Shown here: one piece after another, positions 55,714-64,000 of the stretch
How positions within the stretch are numbered: position 1 is the stretch's first letter
How the letters are laid out: each line of letters starts with the position of its first letter
Source of the DNA: Actinomortierella ambigua
Taxonomy: Eukaryota > Mortierellomycota > Mortierellomycetes > Mortierellales > Mortierellaceae
Direction: 5' to 3'
DNA length: 64,000 bases
NCBI GenBank assembly: GCA_016098155.1
Contig: JAAAJB010000117.1
Location: forward strand, 1 to 64,000
The notes under the pieces: model-generated
Seen by the model: the letters and a program-made list of their open reading frames with translations, nothing else
What the model was told of the DNA's origin: nothing
Databases searched by the model: none
Made by a program: the position numbers and the translations under genes

Positions 55714-56965
55714 AAAAACGCTCCTTTCTCCTGCGAGTTCTCTCTGATCCTAGCAAAAAATAGAGTGAGCAAGGGGCTTATGAAGAACCCGCGAGAACAT
55801 AGAGTGTCCATGACAGTCTGACCCGGCCTCGACACTGAGGAGCTGAAACTCAATGCTGTCTGTCTGCCCACATACATACATTGGCCCCACTAAGCTTCAG
55901 CCTTGTTCCCACCTTCTTCTGGGCTGGCAAGATACTTTGATTCTTATGTTGCTTGCAAAGCGTGCCATGAGTTACAAACACAGGTGGGACCACCATTGTT
56001 TTATTGTCCTCTTCGCTGGCGTCCGAATGGATGGATACCTTGCTACTGCTACGAAGAATTGCTCGGCGCCACTGTTGTTTCTTCTCTTTTGCCTCCAAGC
56101 TCACGAGACCCAGGCACGGAATCAAGGTTGCCCCAGGTGGCTGGCTTGGCTGGCTGGCTGGCTGGCTGGCTATCTCACTGCTGTTGGTTGGTTGGTCTGT
56201 TTATGCTGGCAAGTCTTGCGGTTGCTTCTGCCGCCCAAAAGGTTCCTTTTCTCTTTTTTCTTTTGTCCTGACCACGGAGGCCCTTTTTCCGACGGCTCTT
56301 GACATCCCCGCCGGCCACTGTCCATTGACACTCCTATCCCCACCTTGCTCTCCTTTCCTCTTAGCTTCAGCCTCACCGCCCCGCTCTCTCACCCCACATC
56401 ACCCCCCTCCTCCTCGACCCCATTCCCACTCTCACTCTCTCTCTCTATCTCACTCTCTCTCACTCTCTCTCACTCACTCCCTCTCTCTCTCTCTCTCTCT
56501 CTCCCACTCTTTCCAGTTCTCCAGCTCAAACTCGACTCTCCGCTACACACCATCAACACCCACTGCCTTCTAGTCGCCAGCCATACTCCTCCCATCACTC
56601 TCTTCTCCATCAACCTGCTGCTGTGGCCTCTGCAAGGGCAGACCGAGTGGCTAGAGTGCACCTATTCTCCCCTCTCTGTTCATTGTGCCACCCAGCTCCA
56701 CCCCTCGACTCGTCCATCTGCAGGTGCCTGTCCCCTATTGACCACGGCAGCAAAAACAAATCCGATTGTAGCCCCCCAACCGTACTACCTCATTAGGGAT
56801 CACATCAGCCCCCCGTCCATTTCAATTTAAAAAAGTCGCCCCCTCAGTGCTCTGTAACCAGCCCACGTCCTTTTACAACACCGTTCTGACTTTACAACAC
56901 AGCAAGGCATTCGCACCCACCGCAATTGTTATCGTCACTTGACTGAACTGGCCCAATACCAAAAG
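53731..56965. other. Gene-poor interval, 3.2 kb, microsatellites
   Basis: This lies between two divergent genes. It contains a (CT)n-(GA)n inverted microsatellite near 54264-54290, a G14 run near 54467-54480, a (CT)n at 54848-54872, a long (GA)n at 55648-55707 and (CT)n tracts at 56430-56510. The 143-codon frame at 55123-55551 has no homology or splice context I recognise. Confidence 0.5.
55648..55707 (+). repeat. (GA)n microsatellite, about 29 units
   Basis: An uninterrupted GA dinucleotide run of nearly 60 bases. It generates alternating Glu-Arg or Leu-Ser frames that are not genes. Confidence 0.9.
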
Positions 56966-59900
56966 ATGACTCCCCACAGTGCGCTACAAGTAGCACTTTG
57001 TTTTCAGGCCGTATGTTCTCGTCGCAGCAAACTACCTGAATGACCTGCATTTCTACCATTGTCGAGTCCGTCCAACTTACAACACCTACGCATTTTTTCT
57101 TACTTTTTTTTTTTTTTTGTCTCCGACTCCTCGGTGGATCTGAGATTAGATAACTCTCATCGTTCTTACGTCAATTCTTGCTCAAGGAACAGCATGGATC
57201 GGTGTTAGTATCTCAGCCATGGGACTATGCTTTGTCATGGTTGGCGTCGGCGCTGCCCACAAGAAGAGCCTTGGCTATCTCTACTGTGTACTGCCACTAC
57301 TCATCACCCCACTCTGCTCACGAAAGAACATTATTGTGTAACAGTTCAAAAAGTCTCCTTCTCATACATGACCTTGTCCTTCCTTTCCATGAATTTAGTA
57401 TGCAACACTGGTGGGAATCTGGGAGCTGCTAGCCCTTGCACATGTCCTGATACTCTGCAGCTTGTTGCCACTCCCTGAAAGCATGGTAGACCCTGTTTTG
57501 CTTGTAGGTGAAAAGTTGGTCCAAGAGGAACCCTCGCTGGCGATGATGATACTTCTGCCAGTGCTGTACGGATTGCATTGGGTTGGTTGGGTAAGTTGCC
57601 GTTTCACACCACAAGACCAGCGTCCACTTCACTCTCCACTACATGTCGCCCTTCTCAGTCTTCCTCCTCTACCCCTCTCCCCCACCCCCGTTTTACCTCA
57701 CCTTGCTGAACTCTATAGTCCTTTGGCTGCCCCCCTATGCCGATTTTCTAACGCCAAATGCTTCTCGCCACCATGCCCCTCTCCCCTTTGCCCATCTGTT
57801 TGTCTTCTCTCTCTCTCTCTCTCTCTCTCCCACCAATGACTTGTGTGGCCTCCTTCCCCCCTCTCTTCTCCTCCCTTCTTCTCCCTTTTTTTTCATTTGT
57901 CTCTATTTTGTCTGTCCAAACAGTGTGCATCTCTTGTGTGCATGGTCTGCCTACGACTCGCAGTGCTAGATCCTACCCTCGATTTCGAGATCCACGACCC
58001 TAAGCACGAAATGGCTCTAGAGGACAGCGGTAGTCTTTATCACACCATACATGGCACCCACCATGGCTATAGCAGTCCGCCACGAGCTTCTCAGCACCGA
58101 TTCAACTTTCGCCAATCGGTAATTAGTCCCTTGAGTGTCGGTCCAGGCTTGGGCACTGCAGGAGATGCTGCTGCCAGGTCAGGAGGTGAAGGCTTTCATC
58201 ACAGCACTGAGAAAGGCAAGGAAAAGGGGGAGAGCGACTGTGACCCCATGTTTTCCGGCCTCTGCTCTCTGCCATCAACCAGGAAATCGTCAGGTACAGC
58301 AGGCGCACTGAGAGTTGAGGGGGCCAGGGCAAGCAGCGAAGAGGCAGCGGACTCGCGTGGGCTCTTTGGTGCTCAGACTATTGCCGCCACTCCCAATGCA
58401 GGAGGTCTGCACACCAACGGCAGCAGCGCTATCTACATCCCCAACGACCACCGCATCTCACAGGTACTTGTGACATTCAAGGATGGCCAGCATACCGTTC
58501 AACAAGTTCAGTCACTGGCAGGACCAGACGCGACAACTGAAAGGACCAATACAGCAAGCACAGAGGCGACGACCGTCTACAACATCAGCAGACATTTTGA
58601 AACAGTCGCCCAGTCGCCCGTAGCGGCAAGTCTCCAGACCGAATCCTACCCAAGTTCCAGCGAAGGAGATGACCAAACCAATGACTACTACCTACTGGAT
58701 CTGTCGCCATCGTTCTCGCAGTCGATTGAGGAGCTGTCGGGAGAATCCTTTGGCGACATGGTTCTCAAGCATGTAGACCAAGTTGTTCCGCCACCCAACG
58801 ATATCTCGGTGTCTGATAGCAACTCCGCAGAGACCACACCAGCACTAACAGATCCCAAGGCGAAAAAGACTTTTGATCCTTTCAGCGCCTCACCTCCGAG
58901 AGAGGTGGCAAGAGTCCGCGATAATACTATGGCATCCCTGGCCAAGGAAGCGATACCAAATCCTGGAAAGATCAGAGCTACGGACACTAAAGCATCTCTT
59001 GCCTTATCGTCCGATACTTCCTCTTCAGAGCGCTCTGTTCTTTCCGATGCATCGTCCTCTTTTTCCACTGATGCTATAGATATCGACGAGCGAACCAAGC
59101 ACCGAGTCCAAGTCAAGCAGCAGCAGGCGAACCCCCCTCCGACTTCGGCACTGAGCTACACATTTGGCGCCATGGAAACCAATGCTAGCGAGACCGACCC
59201 TGCTCCTGAATACGTCGCCATGGTCGCAACATCGCCAACAAGCGGTGATACCACTCCGCCTAACCAGCACTACTCTAATATGGCTGCGCACACACGTCAC
59301 CACCATCACCAGCTGCAGGACATATTCTTCTCCGAGGAGGACACTTTTGAAGCAGAGGAAGATGAAGAGGACAACGAGGACGATGCCAAAAACCGAGCAG
59401 TGCGCCAACCCAGGGCTTCCTTTAGCGAAGGTGTTAATGATGCCAAGGAGCGAGCGCCGGCCGCGGTTCTGAAGCGTTTCTCACATCCCGTCGTGCCTGT
59501 AAGGCGATCGTCGATGACGCATCTTCAGGAGCGAGCACTGGGACAACTGGCTGAAGAGGATGAGCACTGCGGTGACATGGATGACGATACAGTATACCAG
59601 CAGGAGCACGACTGGGATAGTAACGATATGGAGGGCAGCGGTTCGAGCGGCACATATCACCCCTCTTCCGAGTTTGCTCGGTATAGCGTGAGCCAGACCG
59701 ATGGTAATGTTCCGGTACTCCAACCCAACTCCTCCGACTCTTCGCATTCGATCTCGTCTATGGCTACTCAAGAGTCGTCCGATACGCGAGCGGATGTTTC
59801 AGACTCCAACATCGCCGCAAGCCCATCGACATCGAGCAGCAGCAGCAGCGGCAGCAGCGGCAGTTCGAGCAGTAGTCAAAGCAACTCAAAGTCGAAAACA

Positions 59901-60500
59901 AGCCTTGCTTCGCTACCCCTGCAATACTGGCGAAGTCGCCAGTCATCATCATCGGCCAACGACTCCATGTCTTCTTCACCATCCTTTACGCAACAGATCC
60001 TGCCTTTTGGAAAGAAGAAGAGCAAGATCCAGATCCCCACGATTGTGCTTCATCCGGACGAGGACGACGATGAGCCACCACGCGTGTTATCAGCCAAAGA
60101 CATTGAGTATCTGTCTACGATGCCGCCTCCTCCACTACGGCCCCTTGTCCAGCCGTGGGACGATTATCCTGAGGAAGAAGAGGAAGATGACATCAATGGC
60201 GGATACGACTATGATGACTACCACGACTCTCATCCCCAGGACTATGCTTACCACCTTCCACAACACCACCAACATAGCACGGAACAACAGCATCATCACC
60301 ATCATCAATACCAACAAGAACACCAGCAACACCACCATCACCCTCAAGAGCATCCGGTGCTGCACCATGAGCTGGATGACGGATTTAACGAGGATCTGGG
60401 GTGCAACCCATATGCTTTTGATGTCCCAATTGATCTCCCTCCCGAGCTCCAAGACAGCTTAGATCGGGAAGAGGTGAAAATTGGCTATGGGTACATCTGA
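56966..60500 (+). CDS. Four-helix membrane protein with very long disordered cytosolic tail
   Basis: Exons 56966-57010, 57150-57335, 57399-57590 and 57924-60500 give 999 residues; all introns fall between codons. The second intron uses a GTGTAA donor and is the weakest join. MTPHSALQVALCFQA is followed by four hydrophobic segments: ITLIVLTSILAQGTAWIGVS with ISAMGLCFVMVGVG; LGYLYCVLPLLITPLC; YATLVGIWELLALAHVLILC; and MMILLPVLYGLHW joined to CASLVCMVCLRLAV. The remaining ~840 residues are Ser/Thr/Asp/His-rich without a recognised domain. They include an acidic run (EAEEDEEDNEDDAK), PVRRSSMTHLQE, KIQIPTIVLHPDEDDDEPP and His/Gln repeats. The arrangement (small tetraspan plus long phosphorylatable tail) suggests a plasma-membrane sensor or scaffold, which is inference. 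AATAAA lies at 60613. Confidence 0.75.
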
Positions 60501-60612
60501 AAAAAGCCATGTCAGCCACTGCATCGTACCACCACCACAGTGTTACCACACTTTTCCCCAGCAGTGGTCTTTCAATTTTGTGTTCAGTGGCGCTCATGTT
60601 CGCAAAAGATCC

Positions 60613-60618
60613 AAATAA
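60613..60618 (+). terminator. Polyadenylation signal AATAAA, tetraspan-tail gene
   Basis: AATAAA lies 113 bp past the stop at 60500 and just ahead of the TATA box of the next gene. Confidence 0.5.
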
Positions 60619-60651
60619 ACCGAGTGTATCATGCCCCACCACACCCGTACC

Positions 60652-60663
60652 TATATATATAAG
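60652..60663 (+). promoter_or_regulatory. TATA box, disordered Ser/Gln-rich gene
   Basis: TATATATATAAG lies about 170 bp upstream of the ATG at 60831. With the polyadenylation signal before it, this supports 60831 as a separate gene rather than another exon of its neighbour. Confidence 0.6.
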
Positions 60664-60830
60664 ATCCTGTGGCCCTACCTATAATTAAAAGAGGAGGCCA
60701 TTTCTGCTTTGATATCTTTTTTTTTCTCCACTCTGTTCCCACTATTTTGTCTTTCCACCGCCACTGCCAACGCCACCATCGCCCACTTCACCCCTGACTC
60801 TCCACCCCCCCCCTTCTGGATTTCGCAGTA

Positions 60831-63239
60831 ATGGCATTCGATCCGATATCGTCTCGGCAGGAGCTTGGAATGACGTCCTTGTCCACCAATGTCCCCAAAG
60901 TGAGTAGTGCTCACAGCTCTGACGAGTCAATACGCCAATGCCTAAAAAGCGAGAATGTTGGCAATCAGGACACGATGGCTCGGTGGGGCACCCAGCCAAG
61001 GGAGAATGTTGTCTCCTCGTCCTTCTCAGCAAATGGTACTGCTGCTACTACTGCTACTACTACTGGCCAAACGAGTCTATCGGCAGACAAGCTCGAGAGC
61101 GATCTGAGGAGCAACTCGCAGCAGTCTATCTCTGGCAGCAATGTTCACCTGAATGCTAAAGCATCCCTCCTCCATGATGGCCTCGTCGTCGATCCATCGG
61201 TTGTCGCAAAGGCGAGGCGCCGTAGGACATCCTCATACGTTCTCTTCAGCAAAAACGACCACGAGAGGGCCATCACATACCACCAGCAACATATTGATCA
61301 TCACGACGACGACAGATCGATACCACCCTTGAACCACACCACACGCCCACATCCAATTCCGCATGAATGTAGATCTCATCATCATCCCGTTCGCCAGGAA
61401 CGCAGCCTTGAACGCATCTCGTCCAGGCATGACGAGACTTTTCTCAATTCCCCAAAAGATCCACAACAACAACAACAACAACAACAACAACCTGAGGGAG
61501 GGAGCCAAGGGTTTTCTCGTGCGCAACAACCAGGCAGCGACACCAAGGCGGCCACAGGCACTGGGCGACTGTCTCTCAAGCGTCTCTTTCAAAAGCGCTT
61601 CAAGTACATGCGTATGAGAGCGAATAATCCCCTCAAGGAGCAACAGCGTCTGTGTCGTCAGAGTCCCTCTCCCACCTCCACCTCCTCCCATAACAGGCCC
61701 GCTGGCCCGCAAGGGAGCCACGACACTTTTTGCACCGATGGAAACAATCACCACCATTCCAATACTGGCTGCGGACGCTCCGCTGTGGCATCTGCTATGT
61801 CTGCCATTCGCCGCTCTTACTTTGGCCGAAACGTGTTGCAGTGGCTGAGGCCCCACCGATCACCTACCTCGGTAGCACCCCCTGTAGGAGGAGTCTCACA
61901 GGGCGCTGTCAGTGACATGAGTGTACCCACGGATCTCGGGACCCATGCCCTATCCACATCTCTGGCTGTGCAACAGCAGCAGCAGCAGCAGCAGCAACCA
62001 CAACAAGAACAACAACAAAAACAACAGGCCCAGAAGAGGCACAATCTCATCATCCCAGACATTGTCCTCACAACACCTTCGACAGTATCGTCATCCTCGG
62101 GATGCCATGGACAAGCCGACGGCACGTCGCCGTCACCGAGCCACGCATCTCCTCGCAGCAAGCGGCCGTTCGCGCGGCCCTTCTCGATCTCTTCCTCCTC
62201 CTCCTCTTCCTCTTCTTCTTCTTCGCCTACCTCCTCTTCCTCTTCCTCTTCTTCTTCGTCCTCGGCGTTCACATCCTCACTCTTTGCCTCCCCGACTGTC
62301 GACCCGGCCCATTCCAGCCTCCCGCGAAGCAACAGCTCAAGCCTTCAAGAACGCCCAATGTCGACTCTGCGCTACTTGCCCCCTTATCGCCCACAGATAC
62401 CCGCTGCAACTCTAACTCACATGACGGCCAGCGGCTCCACTAGTGTTGCCGCTACTGCTACTACTGCTAAAGCTGGTGCTAGTGCCACCACCGACAGCAT
62501 TTCATCGCTTGGGAACGACGACGGAGGCGCAGGCGTCTATGGAGGCTTGCATCAGAGGAAGCATGGAGACCCTACCCTATCGTCATCCTATTTGGCGCAG
62601 GAGAAGGGCAAAGCACGCGCCTGTTATTCCATGGGGAGGGGATCGGACAGGGGCGAAGATATCGGAACAGGAGTCGGCACCCTGAATTCATGTGGTCGTG
62701 CTTCTTCAGCTGTGTCTTTGCACTCTTTGTCTTTGTCTTTGTCGTCTTCTTCTTCGTCACACTGTCGCCATCCACCCTTTGTCGTGGAGAGGAGGTCTAC
62801 CCCAGAAAGCAGCAGTACCGCCAACATGAGCAGGAGGAGCAGCACCATCATTATGAGCCGAAGCACCACCGCCAATATGAGCAGAAGCAGCACCCCCAAC
62901 ATGAGTAGGAGCAGCGCCACCAACATGAGCAGAAGCAGCACCAACAAGAGTAGGAGCAGCAGCAGCAGCAGCACCAACCCGACGATCAAGCCGGATTTTG
63001 GCCGACCTCACCGGATCCGTGACTCCACCACCACCACCGCTACCACCCACTCGACCGTACGCGTTGCTCCCCCTCCCCTCATATCATTCCATGGTCCCAC
63101 AAGCGGTGGGCCACCGACGGCAGCAACAAAGACAGAGAATCAAGCACTTGGTCCGCGCGCGTCGATGACATATTACGAACAAATTCGTCAAAGGGATGAG
63201 GCTCTGAAACTACGACAGCTGGCGGGGCAGCGGATGTAG
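60831..63239 (+). CDS. Ser/Gln-rich disordered protein with RS octapeptide repeat
   Basis: A single open frame of 802 residues with no domain I recognise. Starting MAFDPISSRQELG, it is mostly Ser, Thr, Gln and His. Short ordered-looking patches are RRRRTSSYVLFSKNDHERA (about 133-151), RLSLKRLFQKRFKYMRMRANN, SAIRRSYFGRNVLQWLRP, HNLIIPDIVLTTP and a C-terminal helix, MTYYEQIRQRDEALKLRQLAGQ. Two Gln tracts (near 215 and 382), a ~30-residue Ser run near 450 and a 24-bp tandem repeat coding NMSRSSTx punctuate it. The start follows CAGTA and a pyrimidine tract, so an untranslated upstream exon is possible. The motif around IIPDIVL echoes IQIPTIVL in the neighbouring tetraspan protein. Function unknown. 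Confidence 0.7.
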   Translation: MAFDPISSRQELGMTSLSTNVPKVSSAHSSDESIRQCLKSENVGNQDTMARWGTQPRENVVSSSFSANGTAATTATTTGQTSLSADKLESDLRSNSQQSISGSNVHLNAKASLLHDGLVVDPSVVAKARRRRTSSYVLFSKNDHERAITYHQQHIDHHDDDRSIPPLNHTTRPHPIPHECRSHHHPVRQERSLERISSRHDETFLNSPKDPQQQQQQQQQPEGGSQGFSRAQQPGSDTKAATGTGRLSLKRLFQKRFKYMRMRANNPLKEQQRLCRQSPSPTSTSSHNRPAGPQGSHDTFCTDGNNHHHSNTGCGRSAVASAMSAIRRSYFGRNVLQWLRPHRSPTSVAPPVGGVSQGAVSDMSVPTDLGTHALSTSLAVQQQQQQQQQPQQEQQQKQQAQKRHNLIIPDIVLTTPSTVSSSSGCHGQADGTSPSPSHASPRSKRPFARPFSISSSSSSSSSSSSPTSSSSSSSSSSSAFTSSLFASPTVDPAHSSLPRSNSSSLQERPMSTLRYLPPYRPQIPAATLTHMTASGSTSVAATATTAKAGASATTDSISSLGNDDGGAGVYGGLHQRKHGDPTLSSSYLAQEKGKARACYSMGRGSDRGEDIGTGVGTLNSCGRASSAVSLHSLSLSLSSSSSSHCRHPPFVVERRSTPESSSTANMSRRSSTIIMSRSTTANMSRSSTPNMSRSSATNMSRSSTNKSRSSSSSSTNPTIKPDFGRPHRIRDSTTTTATTHSTVRVAPPPLISFHGPTSGGPPTAATKTENQALGPRASMTYYEQIRQRDEALKLRQLAGQRM
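62819..62964 (+). repeat. 24-bp tandem repeat coding an RS octapeptide, about 6 copies
   Basis: Successive units read NMSRRSST, IIMSRSTT, ANMSRSST, PNMSRSSA, TNMSRSST, then NKSRSSS, with period 24 bp. Antisense frames across it look Leu/Val-rich and hydrophobic, but this is a codon-complement artefact. Confidence 0.85.
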
Positions 63240-63542
63240 AAGAAGAGAAGAAAGGCCTACCTACCCCTCTACCAAGAAAATAATAGGGTCATAGTGGCAA
63301 GTGGGACGGTGCAGGCTGTGCAAACAAGCAAACAAAACTTGGAAACTCGATTAAACTTTTTTTTCCATAAGAGTAAGTGAGGATGAGCTGCGGTCTCCAG
63401 TCGCCTCCCCCTCGCAATTTCACAAAAGGGCAATTATGATGTTTGATTAGAAACCTGATTTTCATTAAGCTTGGGGGGGTCTACCAAAATCTCATGCCTT
63501 TTTTTCTTTTTCTTTTTTCTTTTTTGTCTTCTTCTTTTGCTT
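63240..63542. other. Convergent gap, 303 bp
   Basis: This holds the 3' flanks of the disordered protein gene (plus) and VPS4 (minus). A/T runs are present. No gene is seen. Confidence 0.5.
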
Positions 63543-64000
63543 CTATCCCTCGCTTCCAAACTCCATTGTAAACTTTGTATGTTCTGTCACATCCGCCGCA
63601 CTGACGGTAGGACGAACACTCTTGACACTCTTCAAAAAGTCCTGGATGCCCAACGAGGGTTCCAGCAACTGATCGCCCTCGACCTCTTCCCAGCTCATCT
63701 CGATCGCCTCTGCATCCCCCGGTGAACAGGGCGTCAGATGTTTTGTGACCATGTTGGCGTCCGACCGCGAGGGCGCATCGGCCCACTTGAAGTGCGTCGC
63801 CGCCTGCACCTTGCGGATCGGCATCATCAGCGCATCGCGCACCGCAATCGCAATATCCGAGCCAGAGTAGCCCTCGGTGATTGCGCCCAGGTGTTGGTAG
63901 TCTTGTGGTGTCAGCGTGCATGGTGTCTTGCCCACGTTCAGCTCAAACATCCTTGCTCGTGCATGTCGATCCGGCAATGGGATGTAGATTCTCTTTTCAA
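63543..64000 (-). CDS. VPS4: VPS4 AAA ATPase, C-terminal part (runs off the window)
   Basis: AAA ATPase that disassembles ESCRT-III filaments in multivesicular body formation and membrane scission. About 151 C-terminal residues are visible, open to the window edge and beginning in frame with EKRIYIPLPDRHARARMFE. Visible parts: the end of the large AAA domain; the small helical domain (LGAITEGYSGSDIAIAVRDALMMPIRK); the beta-domain region (HFKWADAP ... LTPCSPGDAEAIEMSWEEVE); and the C-terminal helix (DFLKSVKSVRPTVSAADVTEHTKF, MEFGSEG), which marks Vps4 against other AAA proteins. The MIT domain, Walker A and B lie beyond position 64000. Confidence 0.96.
   Translation of the reverse strand, partial: EKRIYIPLPDRHARARMFELNVGKTPCTLTPQDYQHLGAITEGYSGSDIAIAVRDALMMPIRKVQAATHFKWADAPSRSDANMVTKHLTPCSPGDAEAIEMSWEEVEGDQLLEPSLGIQDFLKSVKSVRPTVSAADVTEHTKFTMEFGSEG

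Noticed and set aside
62624..62989. Leu/Val-rich minus-strand frame resembling membrane helices
   Set aside because: Complement of the RS octapeptide and Ser tracts of the plus-strand gene; an artefact of codon complementarity.

Overview
The window is nuclear DNA of a filamentous fungus. Almost every recognisable gene is split by short spliceosomal introns (GTAAGT/GTATGT donors, pyrimidine tract, TAG/CAG acceptors). Proteins carry long Ser/Gln/His-rich disordered tracts, and 5' leaders are CT/GA-rich. The gene set (SRP receptor alpha, Vtc1, Cox4, Rpc53, Dsn1, Sct1/Gpt2-type acyltransferase, Vps4, a large amino acid permease) is fungal. The intron density, an STK19 orthologue and a degraded gene of a family I recall as expanded in Mortierellomycota/Glomeromycotina point to an early-diverging Mucoromycota-type fungus, most likely Mortierella-like. 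That taxonomic call is inference.

Region 1-6.7 kb is accessory-looking. It holds a 78-bp tandem repeat, two ~265-bp direct repeats, a frameshifted gene remnant, and an inverted duplication whose outer ends are two histidine-phosphotransfer (HPt) genes. Both HPt copies lack the phosphorylatable histidine, and a ~0.5-kb block upstream of each is much more alike between arms than the coding parts are.

Region 7.9-18.6 kb: endonuclease III (minus) and SRP receptor alpha (plus) diverge from a 0.6-kb interval. SRP receptor converges on a secreted copper-monooxygenase-like protein, followed by an AAT-type amino acid permease. A 5.4-kb interval without a supported gene follows. Region 24-31.6 kb: a predicted fusion of a rhomboid-like membrane domain with a GT54/PGAP4-like glycosyltransferase, then Cox4 and Vtc1. 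Region 32.7-39.9 kb: RNA polymerase III subunit Rpc53 and kinetochore protein Dsn1 (both minus), with a PQ-loop membrane protein diverging from Dsn1.

Region 40-64 kb: a 1,834-residue ankyrin/UBA/polyglutamine protein (minus) shares a 0.37-kb divergent interval with an STK19 orthologue (plus). STK19 converges on a glycerol-phosphate acyltransferase (minus). After a 3.2-kb gene-poor stretch come a four-helix membrane protein with an ~850-residue disordered tail, a Ser/Gln-rich disordered protein with an RS octapeptide repeat, and the 3' end of VPS4 (minus, running off the window).

No operon, CRISPR array, rRNA or tRNA gene was recognised. Exon joins were worked out by eye from splice signals and reading phase. 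For the long genes the phases close exactly; the LPMO-like 3' end is unresolved, and whether the rhomboid-glycosyltransferase model is one gene needs transcript evidence.
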